From Propionimicrobium sp. PCR01-08-3 (GTDB lineage Bacteria; Actinomycetota; Actinomycetes; Propionibacteriales; Propionibacteriaceae), in assembly GCF_030286045.1 (NCBI RefSeq), contig NZ_CP127390.1, forward strand, positions 2,869,482 through 2,933,481: DNA of 64,000 bases. The letters are read 5' to 3'. Position numbers and translations under genes: made by a program. This document shows, in pieces, positions 18,043 to 27,371 of this stretch (its first letter is position 1; the number at the start of each line of letters is the position of its first letter). The notes beneath the pieces are model-generated. The model had not been told where the DNA came from and made no database searches. It saw only the letters and a list, made by a program, of their open reading frames with translations.

Positions 18043-19023
18043 GTGAAGGACATCGTCGTATTTTCTGGTTCGGCCCACCACGAGTTGGCCAATCGTATTT
18101 GCGAACACCTGGACACCAGGCTGTGCCCGGTGCGCATCAGCCGGTTCAGCAACGACTGCCTCCAGGCGCAGCTGCTGACCAACGTGCGCCAGCGAGACGT
18201 CTACATCATTCAGCCGCTGGTGCCACCCACCCAGGAGCACCTGATGGAACTGCTCCTGATGATCGATGCTGCGAAACGTGCCTCCGCGGCACAGATCACC
18301 GCGGTGATTCCGCACTATTCCTACGCCCGCTCCGACAAGAAGGATGCCTCGCGTATCTCGCTCGGTGGCCGGCTGGTCGCGGACCTGCTCGTCACTGCAG
18401 GTGCCTCACGCGTGCTGACGATGCAGTTGCATTCGCCGCAGGTGCAGGGATTCTTCAGTTGCCCGGTCGACCAGTTGACTCCGCTCGGCGTGCTGGCCGA
18501 TCACTTCCGGGGCAGCGATCTTGCGGGCGGCGTGGTGGTCTCCCCCGACCTGGGCAACGCGAAGAACGCCACCCAGTTCGCGCGGCTGCTCGGGCTTCCG
18601 GTCGCTGCCGGCAGCAAACAGCGGCTGGGCGACGACAAGGTGGTGATCGATTCGATCGTCGGCGACGTGACCGGTCGCCACGCCATCGTGTTGGACGACG
18701 AGATCGCCACCGGCGGCTCGATCCTCGAGATCACCCAGCGGCTGAAAGATTTCGGTGCGCTGTCGGTGACCGTCGCCTGCACCCATGGTCTGTTTGCCGG
18801 ACGCGCCGTCGAGCGGCTGCGGGCCAACCAGTTCATCGACGATGTGGTGACCACGGATACCGTGCCGCCGCCCGACGGCTGGCCCGAGTTGACCATTTTG
18901 AGTGTTGCGCCGCTGTTCGCCGAGGCGATCGCCCGCATTCATCAAGGACGCTCGGTGAGCAAGCTGTTCAAGGGTGTCGATCCGGTCTATGCCCCACCGG
19001 CCGCTCCGGAAGGGCTCTTCTGA
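18043..19023 (+). CDS. prs: Ribose-phosphate pyrophosphokinase (PRPP synthetase)
   Basis: A 326-aa enzyme making PRPP from ribose 5-phosphate and ATP for nucleotide, His, Trp and NAD synthesis. The N-terminal half shows DIVVFSGSAHHELANRIC and the flexible-loop region IPHYSYARSDKKD. The PRPP-binding motif is IVLDDEIATGGSI (about residue 220). GTG 18043 with GGAAGGGG upstream fits the family start; the longer frame upstream is non-homologous. Divergence from common Prs signatures (VLDDEIATGGS where VDDMIDTAGT is usual) suggests a paralogous or divergent Prs branch. Confidence 0.9.
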   Translation: MKDIVVFSGSAHHELANRICEHLDTRLCPVRISRFSNDCLQAQLLTNVRQRDVYIIQPLVPPTQEHLMELLLMIDAAKRASAAQITAVIPHYSYARSDKKDASRISLGGRLVADLLVTAGASRVLTMQLHSPQVQGFFSCPVDQLTPLGVLADHFRGSDLAGGVVVSPDLGNAKNATQFARLLGLPVAAGSKQRLGDDKVVIDSIVGDVTGRHAIVLDDEIATGGSILEITQRLKDFGALSVTVACTHGLFAGRAVERLRANQFIDDVVTTDTVPPPDGWPELTILSVAPLFAEAIARIHQGRSVSKLFKGVDPVYAPPAAPEGLF

Positions 19024-19134
19024 GCGCTGCATGACACTGTCGGATGCGCGAGGTATGGCCCGCTAGTTGGCATCCATGAAGACGAGCTGCATGTGGAGCT
19101 GGGCGGCTGTTGGCATGAGCAGCTCCCGACGGAC

Positions 19135-20448
19135 CTAGATCTGGTAGTCGTCTTCGGATTGCGGATGGCCGCGCAGCAGATCGGCGGACGGCGCTGCCCG
19201 GCGCGCGGCTCTCGGCTGATCGACCATATCCAGCTCGGGGCTGGGCACCACGGCCGGCACCGGCGGCAGGGTGACCTCGAACCGCCAATAGCCTGCGGGT
19301 TTACTGATCGTGATGAAGCCGCCGGCCGCGCGGGCACGTTCTTCGATGCCGAGCAGCCCGAAGGACGGCCGGCTGGTCGACTGCTTCGAGTTGCGGGTGT
19401 GATTGGTGAACTCGGCGCACAGGGCGCCGTCGTGCGGAAAGACCCTGATCACACAGTCGCTCTTCGCAGGAGCATGCTGGACGATGTTGTTCACCGCCTC
19501 GACCGCAATCGCGGCCAGCGTCCTGCTTTGCAGGCTCGTCGGCGCGTCGATGTTCACATCCTGGGTAACCGTGAATCCAACGGCGGCGAGCCGATCGGCC
19601 TGGCCTTCTATCAGCGCAGCCAGAGCGTCCGCATCGATGATTTGGGGCTGGCCGGCACCGAGGCTGGGATCGGTCTGCCGCAACCCGCTCAGCAGCAGCC
19701 GGAGTTCATGCGCCGCGTCATTGCACGAGGTGGCGATCTGGGTGAATTCGTCGGCCAAGTCGGGTGAAGTATCCGGACGCATAGCGGCCATGTGGGCACG
19801 CATCGCCGCCTGCGATATCTTGTGCACCGCGTTGTCGTGCAGCTCGCGGGCCAGGTCGAGGCGAAGTTCTGCGAGGCGTTCTTCAGAGCGCAGGCGTTCG
19901 GCCTCCAGCTGCTCACGGGACGCTCGCATGATCAGTCCGGAACCCACGCTGAGCGCCAATAGTGTCGGTAGGATCGCCGCTGCGCTTCCGGACAGCGAGC
20001 GCCCGCCGCTCGCATGAATGACCATCACATAGAATCCGAGCGCGACCAGCGCAACAGTGATCAGCGCCGCATATCGCGACGAACGACGCACCAATGCGAA
20101 GATCGGGACGAATAGCGCCAGACCTGCGCCGGATACCTGGTCTGCCGGCAGAAACGCCGACGTCACCAGACCGAGGCCCACGATTCCGGCGCCGGCAACC
20201 GAAGATGTCCCGGATACGCCGGCACCGATCGCGAACAACCCGATGGTAATCCACTCCCACGGCTGCTCGGGCGCGTCGGCGATGCCGATGCCGAGCACCA
20301 GTGCCGCCAGGACCGGTTCGAGCCAACGTGTCTGAAGCGCGTCGGCAACCGTACGTAGCTTGCCTTGGCGGACTGCTCCGCGGATCGGCGAGATCAAACT
20401 AGAACCGCTCAGCTCCAGCAGGTCCAGGGGAACATACGGCAATACCAC
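19135..20448 (-). CDS. Membrane sensor histidine kinase (NarL/LuxR-type partner, HisKA_3)
   Basis: About 437 aa. The N-terminal third has five or so hydrophobic segments and no large extracellular domain. HisKA_3 has the phospho-acceptor in LARELHDNAVHKIS (His near residue 204), and the HATPase_c domain has the N-box AVEAVNNIVQHA and a G-box SFGLLGIEERARAAGG. The stop is TAG at 19135. The GTG at 20448 is only one possible start, since it overlaps the small peptide gene; a TTG near 20393 is an alternative. The LuxR-type regulator just upstream on the same strand is its obvious partner. The signal is unknown; the intervening peptide is a candidate. Confidence 0.87.
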   Translation of the reverse strand: MVLPYVPLDLLELSGSSLISPIRGAVRQGKLRTVADALQTRWLEPVLAALVLGIGIADAPEQPWEWITIGLFAIGAGVSGTSSVAGAGIVGLGLVTSAFLPADQVSGAGLALFVPIFALVRRSSRYAALITVALVALGFYVMVIHASGGRSLSGSAAAILPTLLALSVGSGLIMRASREQLEAERLRSEERLAELRLDLARELHDNAVHKISQAAMRAHMAAMRPDTSPDLADEFTQIATSCNDAAHELRLLLSGLRQTDPSLGAGQPQIIDADALAALIEGQADRLAAVGFTVTQDVNIDAPTSLQSRTLAAIAVEAVNNIVQHAPAKSDCVIRVFPHDGALCAEFTNHTRNSKQSTSRPSFGLLGIEERARAAGGFITISKPAGYWRFEVTLPPVPAVVPSPELDMVDQPRAARRAAPSADLLRGHPQSEDDYQI

Positions 20449-20531
20449 GGGTCACGCGTGAAGGTCGTGACGACCAGGGCGATGACGGCCGCGTATTTGG
20501 CAATCGCAGCAGCAGTGATCGACGCTTTCAT
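20409..20531 (-). CDS. Small 40-residue peptide between response regulator and histidine kinase
   Basis: ATG at 20531-20529 is preceded by a strong ribosome binding site (GGTGAGGAG at 20546-20538, six-base spacing). The product starts MKASITAAAIAKYAAVIALV, a positively charged and then hydrophobic segment like a short export signal or membrane anchor. It ends RDPWYCRMFPWTCWS, with two Cys, four aromatic residues and charges. The stop is TGA 20411-20409, and the gene overlaps the first possible start of the kinase gene in another frame. No homologue is recognised. Its position in the two-component operon suggests a signal peptide or kinase regulator; a leader peptide is the alternative. Confidence 0.6.
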   Translation of the reverse strand: MKASITAAAIAKYAAVIALVVTTFTRDPWYCRMFPWTCWS

Positions 20532-20562
20532 GGCAAACTCCTCACCAAAAATTAGGTTATCT

Positions 20563-20611
20563 ACAGGTTAGCCTGTTAAGCGTCCATTGCACCGCATCGA
20601 TTTAGATCGAT
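20563..20611 (-). promoter_or_regulatory. Paired palindromes upstream of the small peptide gene
   Basis: ACAGG (20563-20567) and CCTGT (20572-20576) form an inverted repeat with spacer TTAG. ATCGAT occurs at 20596-20601 and 20606-20611, also separated by a 4-base TTAG. They lie between the response-regulator stop and the peptide ribosome binding site, so they may be regulator-binding sites of an internal promoter. Confidence 0.35.
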
Positions 20612-20629
20612 TTCCCCGGCCTCGAGCCG

Positions 20630-21298
20630 TCAGGAACGCCGCTCGTCAATGAGCCCCCACTCGTAGGCGAGGGTCGCCAATTCGGCACGATTGCGTTTGC
20701 CGAGCCGCCCGAGCAGCCGGCTCACATAGGTCTTCACGGTGCTGGTCGAATATCCCATTCGCTTGCTGATCTGGGCATTGGTGAGCCCGAGGCCGACGAA
20801 TTGGACGAGTTCGATGTCGACGTACGACAGCTCGGCCGGGGGCTGCGAACGGACGCTGGCGCGAGCCAGCACCTGGCACACCAGTTGCGGCGAAATGAGT
20901 GCGTCCCCCGAGTAGGCGCTGCGCACCCCGTGCTGAATCAGTTCCGGACTGTCAGACTTCAGCAAGAAACCGGACGCGCCGGCCGACAGCGCGTCCATCA
21001 GCACATCGTCGCTGGCAAGCGCGGTGAAGCACAACACCTTGAGATTGAACGGCTCCTTGGTCAGCCGCCGGGTCGCTTCGATGCCGTTCAGCCGGGGCAT
21101 ATGGATGTCGACGATCGCCACGTCTGCATTCATGTCGCTCGCCAGTTGGATGGCTTCGACGCCGTCGCAGGCGATCCCGGCCAGGCACATCCCCCCGGCG
21201 GCGCCCAGGTAGGTGGCGACGGCCTTGCGCGCCAATGGATCGTCTTCGACCAGCAGCACCCGAATCTCGTGGTCGTCTGGCGGCGCGGTCGTGTTCAC
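20630..21298 (-). CDS. LuxR/NarL-family DNA-binding response regulator
   Basis: A 222-aa regulator. The receiver domain (about 12-125) has acidic pocket VEDDP, phospho-acceptor in VAIVDIHMPRLNG, Thr in FTALAS and Lys in FLLKSD. The C-terminal LuxR helix-turn-helix is GLTNAQISKRMGYSTSTVKT (about 178-197) followed by SRLLGRLGKRNRAEL. Phosphorylation by the kinase encoded downstream is inferred. The gene starts 59 bp after mshB on the same strand, so it may share that transcript. Confidence 0.92.
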   Translation of the reverse strand: MNTTAPPDDHEIRVLLVEDDPLARKAVATYLGAAGGMCLAGIACDGVEAIQLASDMNADVAIVDIHMPRLNGIEATRRLTKEPFNLKVLCFTALASDDVLMDALSAGASGFLLKSDSPELIQHGVRSAYSGDALISPQLVCQVLARASVRSQPPAELSYVDIELVQFVGLGLTNAQISKRMGYSTSTVKTYVSRLLGRLGKRNRAELATLAYEWGLIDERRS

Positions 21299-21357
21299 CA
21301 GATGACCATAGCTGTTTCTTGTCAGAACAAGGCATCAGGATCAGCTAAGTCGCCGCG

Positions 21358-22125
21358 CTATTGACGGACGAGCCGAAGGCCCGCTGTCAGAGGCAACCCC
21401 TGGTGTTGGCCCCCGACGTGGACGATGTGGTCGTCCACCACGCTCAGCTGGGTCGCGTGGCAGCGCAAGGCGGCGATCACGGTCTGCTTCTGGTCGGCGA
21501 GGTCGTATCGCTCGAAGCCTTCGGAGTCGTCGTCGGATGCCACCTCGACCAATGGCAGCCCGGACGCCCGGGCGGCGGCCACCGCCAGATCGTGGGCCCG
21601 GACGTGATCGGGATGCCCATAGCTGCCCGCCTTGTCGTATCCCACGATCACGGTGGGCCGCACGTGCTCGATCAGGGCCAGCAGATCGGCAACCTCGTCG
21701 TCCAGATCGGACGCCGTAAACGTCTCGGGATCATCGATATCGGCCGGGCCGGCCAGCCCTTCGCGTACCCAGCGCATCCCCGAGTCGTGATAATGCCTGG
21801 GCGCCAGCCCCCCGGCGCGGGCCGGAGGTGTGCCGAGCAGATAATGCTCCGTTATTCCAAGCGTCTCAGTAGCACAGGCGAGCTCCCGCTCACGGACCCG
21901 GATCAGCTCACCGGACGTCGTTTCGGCAGGCAGCACGCCCGCGACGATCTCGCCCTGCTCACCCCTGCTACAGGTCAGCAGCACGACCGGCACGCCGTGG
22001 CCGGTCAGCCACGACAACAACGAGCCGGTCTGCACGGTTTCGTCGTCCGGATGCGCGTGGACGAACAGTGGCTTCACTGAGACAGCCTCACTAGCAGAGG
22101 CAAGAAGTTCCAAAGGAGTACTCAC
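21358..22125 (-). CDS. mshB: Mycothiol deacetylase MshB (GlcNAc-Ins deacetylase)
   Basis: A 255-aa zinc-dependent PIG-L family deacetylase removing the acetyl group from GlcNAc-inositol, the second committed step of mycothiol synthesis. Zn-binding motif AHPDDE (about residue 24) and the second motif YGHPDHVRAHD are present, with CSRGEQGE and YHDSGM as in MshB. The ATG overlaps the mshA stop by four bases, and this fusion-like operon order supports MshB over the related Mca amidase. Confidence 0.88.
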   Translation of the reverse strand: MSTPLELLASASEAVSVKPLFVHAHPDDETVQTGSLLSWLTGHGVPVVLLTCSRGEQGEIVAGVLPAETTSGELIRVRERELACATETLGITEHYLLGTPPARAGGLAPRHYHDSGMRWVREGLAGPADIDDPETFTASDLDDEVADLLALIEHVRPTVIVGYDKAGSYGHPDHVRAHDLAVAAARASGLPLVEVASDDDSEGFERYDLADQKQTVIAALRCHATQLSVVDDHIVHVGGQHQGLPLTAGLRLVRQ

Positions 22126-23372
22126 CGCACCAGCTCCTCGAGATAGCGGGCCTCCAGTTCACGGGCCACGTGCGACCAGGTATGTTGCAGCGCGAACGTG
22201 CGACCGGCCTGAGAAAACATCGCACGGTATTCGGCCTCGTCGGTGAATCTGCGCACGGCTTCGGCCCACACCTCGGGATCTCTGCTCGATAACAGCAGAC
22301 CGGTCTCGCCATCGATCACCGACTCGGGCATGCCGCCGTTGCGGCTTGCCACCACCGGCACACCCGAGGCGGAGGCCTCCAGGTTGATCAGCCCATAGGT
22401 CTCGGAGCGGCTCGGATTCAGCAATGCGCACGCCCCCCGCATCATGGTCGCCAATTCGTCGCGGTCTTGCGAGCCGAGATAGGTGACCTCATCGGTGAGC
22501 CCGAGGGAATCCACCAACTCGCGCAGTTGGCTCGCGTACCACGAGAAATCGGCGGAAGTCTCTCCTGCGATGACCAGCCTCGGACGATGCCCCTCGGGCA
22601 GTGCGGCCAGCGTCCGGACGGCCAGGTCTGGCCCCTTGAGCGGCTGCAATCGGGCAGCGAAGAAGAGATAACAGCCATCCCACGCCCAATGCGGCTCGGC
22701 CGGACGTAGCGGGCGGAATTGCTCGGTGTCGACGCCCGGATAGACCACCGTGACCAGATCCGGGCCGGCGCCGAGCCGATCGATAATCGTCCGTCTTTCT
22801 GCCTCGCTCACCGCGATGATCAGATCGGACTGTTGGGCCACCTGTTGCTCGCCGGCGTTGCGTCCGGACGATTCCGGCTGCTCCCCCTCGTCAAGCGAAC
22901 TGCCCGCAGGAGCGGCGACCGAGTGAAAGCTTTGCAGATGCGGCACGCCCATAGCCCGGGCGATCGGGAGGGCGGCCACCCCGGAGAACCAATGGTGGGA
23001 GTGAATGATGTCGGCCTGATGCCCCGCGCGTAAGAACCATCCGCTCAGGGCTTCGGAGAATGGCTCGATCAGTACTTCCTGCTCGCTCTTGGCAACCGGA
23101 CGCGCAGGTCCGGCGTCCAGATTGAAGAGCGTCACCCCTGGGCGAAGCTCGACACTGGCAGGCGCGCCGGGATCATCGCGCCTGGTCAGCAAACTCACCC
23201 GGTGCCCACGACGGGCCAGCGCAAGCGCCGAATTGAGAGCGACGACGTTCATGCCGCCCGCGTCCGCCGACCCCGGTGAGGCTGTCGGCGAGGTGTGCAT
23301 CGAGACCATCGCGACATGCAAGGACCTGGGTGCGTCGTCGGTCAGATCAGCGCTGGTCACTTGAATACTCAA
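22122..23372 (-). CDS. mshA: D-inositol-3-phosphate glycosyltransferase MshA
   Basis: A 416-aa GT4 retaining glycosyltransferase joining UDP-GlcNAc and inositol 3-phosphate, the first step of mycothiol synthesis. The N-terminal motif SMHTSPTASPGSADAGGMNV is diagnostic of MshA. SFHSVAAPAGSS, the UDP-sugar site region FFAARLQPLKGPDLAV and the ALLNPSRSETYGLINLEA acceptor/donor motif are visible. It overlaps mshB. Its promoter lies in the region shared with the divergent mutarotase gene. Confidence 0.92.
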   Translation of the reverse strand: MSIQVTSADLTDDAPRSLHVAMVSMHTSPTASPGSADAGGMNVVALNSALALARRGHRVSLLTRRDDPGAPASVELRPGVTLFNLDAGPARPVAKSEQEVLIEPFSEALSGWFLRAGHQADIIHSHHWFSGVAALPIARAMGVPHLQSFHSVAAPAGSSLDEGEQPESSGRNAGEQQVAQQSDLIIAVSEAERRTIIDRLGAGPDLVTVVYPGVDTEQFRPLRPAEPHWAWDGCYLFFAARLQPLKGPDLAVRTLAALPEGHRPRLVIAGETSADFSWYASQLRELVDSLGLTDEVTYLGSQDRDELATMMRGACALLNPSRSETYGLINLEASASGVPVVASRNGGMPESVIDGETGLLLSSRDPEVWAEAVRRFTDEAEYRAMFSQAGRTFALQHTWSHVARELEARYLEELVR

Positions 23373-23619
23373 TCACGAATTGCCTCGAACGTCTTCTCCG
23401 GTCCATGTCGCACGCGGTCCTCGTTGGTCATGGACCTCACCTATCGCCGCTCGGATCAGGCCTCTGATTGCGTTGCCGGACGACTCTCCGCATTATGGCG
23501 TATCCACCTTCGAACCACCACCAGGGTGTGTGCTCCAGGCATCGCCGGCACGGCGGTGATCTGGGAAATTGGCCATTCGAGGTGACGAACCTCGGCGGAG
23601 CAACGTAGGTTATGGATTC

Positions 23620-24492
23620 ATGACCGATATTGAGCTACCCGAGGGCATCACGCCCATCGACGCTCCACTGGCCGGAATCAAGGTTGATACCGGTGCGGCT
23701 AGCGGCGTCATCTATTTCAACGGAGCACACATCGCCTCATGGACGCCCGCTGGTGAGCGTCCGGTGATCTGGCTCAGCGACAAGGCCCGATTCGAGCCGG
23801 GCACCGCGATTCGCGGTGGCGTGCCGCTGCTCTGGCCGTGGTTCGGCGCGGGCGCCGACGGCTCGCGCGACCCGATGCACGGTGTGGCACGGATCTCGGA
23901 ATGGAAATTGGTGCAGGCCAAGGTCAGTCCTGCGGGCACCGCCACTCTTGTTCTGTGTCTGGATGCCGGAGGCGTGGACGAAGCACTGGCAGCCGAACTG
24001 CCCACGGATTTCCGCCTCGAACTCCACATTGTGATGGGACAGACGCTGACCGTGCAGCTGATGGCCTTCGCCGGAGATACCGCCCTCGAGTTCGAGAACG
24101 GCCTGCACAGCTACTTCGCGGTCGGCGACATTCGTAAGACCCGCGTGGAGGGGCTCGATGGGGCGGCTTACAGCGACCGTCTCACCGACTGCTGCCAGAC
24201 TCAGCAGGACGCAGTCACCTTCGGCGGCGAAACCGATCGCATCTATGAGTCGACCGAATCGCTGCGGATCGTCGATGAGGAGTGGGATCGCACTCTGCTG
24301 ATCGAGAAGGTCGGCTCGGCCCAGTCGGTGATCTGGAATCCGTGGGTAGACAAGGCCCGGGCCACCGCTGATCTCGGCGACGACGAGTGGTCTCACTTCA
24401 TCTGCGCCGAGGCCGTCAATGTGCGCGACCAATCGATTCGCGTCGAACCAGGCTCCAGCTACCTGACCAGCCAGACGATCTCGATCGCCTGA
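23620..24492 (+). CDS. D-hexose-6-phosphate mutarotase (aldose 1-epimerase family, YeaD-like)
   Basis: A 290-aa beta-sandwich enzyme interconverting anomers of glucose 6-phosphate. GGVPLLWPWFG, DPMHGVARISEWKL and FENGLHSYFAVGDIRKTRVE match the YeaD/YMR099c subfamily, with the active-site His in MHG and HSYF. Late in the protein, VIWNPWVDKA and FICAEAVN supply the catalytic Glu. ATG 23620 is the start; upstream in-frame codons are not family-like. It is divergent from mshA. Confidence 0.9.
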   Translation: MTDIELPEGITPIDAPLAGIKVDTGAASGVIYFNGAHIASWTPAGERPVIWLSDKARFEPGTAIRGGVPLLWPWFGAGADGSRDPMHGVARISEWKLVQAKVSPAGTATLVLCLDAGGVDEALAAELPTDFRLELHIVMGQTLTVQLMAFAGDTALEFENGLHSYFAVGDIRKTRVEGLDGAAYSDRLTDCCQTQQDAVTFGGETDRIYESTESLRIVDEEWDRTLLIEKVGSAQSVIWNPWVDKARATADLGDDEWSHFICAEAVNVRDQSIRVEPGSSYLTSQTISIA

Positions 24493-24506
24493 ACGCCGAC
24501 GAAGGG

Positions 24507-25115
24507 TCAGCGTCCGTAACCCTGGGGATACTGCTGCTGCCCCCACCCTTGCTGCGGCCCTCGCTGACCGGGCGGCTGCTGGCCCGGGTATGCGTAGCCG
24601 GGCCCCGGTTGAGCAGGCGGGTAGGCCTGCCCCGGGTAGCCCTGAGGCTGACCGGGTTGCACTGGCTGGTTCAGCTGCGGAGGCTGGCCGGACAGCGGCG
24701 GCGGGGTCGCGCCGGCATTCTGCTGCGCGTTCGGGTTCTGGGACGATTGGCCGTATTCGGGGCCGGGCTGCGGAATCTTGTCGCCGGGGATCTTCGAGTC
24801 TTCGATCGACTGCGGCGTGGCGCCGTCTTCGCCTTCTTCGATTGCGACCGCCTTCACTGCGGTGCCGATCGCGGTCACCCCTGCTCCGAATCGATCGGAC
24901 TGGAAGACATCGATCGAGTAGCCGATGATCGCGTTCGTCGAACGCTGCTGGCCTTGCTGCACCATCATCCGGATCGCCTGCTCGCGAGCGAGATAGACCA
25001 TCTCCGCCGGACCCATGTCGGGGCGCATCTGCTGCTGAGCGCCAACCCCGAATACCTCACCGAGAACAGCCTCGATCCGGTATCCCGGAATCTGGCTCAT
25101 CGTGACCACCAACAT
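24507..25115 (-). CDS. YbjQ/UPF0145-like heavy-metal-binding-type protein with Gln/Pro-rich tail
   Basis: A 202-aa protein. The first about 105 residues match the YbjQ family (IPGYRIEAVLGEVFGVGAQ, AREQAIRMMVQQ, TNAIIGYSIDVFQ, AIGTAVKA), a homopentameric fold of unknown function. The remaining about 95 residues are a low-complexity tail of Gln, Pro, Gly and Tyr with repeated GYPGQ-like units, probably disordered and possibly phase- or surface-interactive. It lies between the mutarotase gene (convergent) and nadE (divergent). Confidence 0.85.
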   Translation of the reverse strand: MLVVTMSQIPGYRIEAVLGEVFGVGAQQQMRPDMGPAEMVYLAREQAIRMMVQQGQQRSTNAIIGYSIDVFQSDRFGAGVTAIGTAVKAVAIEEGEDGATPQSIEDSKIPGDKIPQPGPEYGQSSQNPNAQQNAGATPPPLSGQPPQLNQPVQPGQPQGYPGQAYPPAQPGPGYAYPGQQPPGQRGPQQGWGQQQYPQGYGR

Positions 25116-25187
25116 GGCCCCAAGATTAGTGCTCTCTGGTCAACGTTTGATGCCGGTCCGGCGTAGGCCTGGATTAGGCTTTCAAGC

Positions 25188-27230
<2,043 letters not shown>

Positions 27231-27248
27231 CGCTGCCGGCACAGGGCC

Positions 27249-27306
27249 GCGCCCGAAATCTGCTCCCGCGCCCGAGATCCCTGGCGCGGCTGTCGATTTC
27301 GGGCGC
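27249..27306. repeat. Dispersed GC-rich palindromic repeat, copy B
   Basis: Perfect 12-bp arms GCGCCCGAAATC (27249-27260) and GATTTCGGGCGC (27295-27306), with an additional direct near-copy GCGCCCGAGATC at 27268-27279. It lies directly after nadE and before lpdA, and a stable hairpin here may also act as a terminator. The arms resemble the repeat cluster before the TetR gene at 13.7 kb. Confidence 0.6.
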
Positions 27307-27371
27307 TGCTGTCGTTGAGTAATCACGAACCGGCAGTGATTCCGCAACGTAGCGAGGCCAATCCCGTAACA

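Noticed and set aside
21358-22125. Mycothiol S-conjugate amidase (Mca) for the PIG-L gene
   Set aside because: Direct overlap with mshA favours MshB, although Mca is a close relative and some overlap in function is possible.
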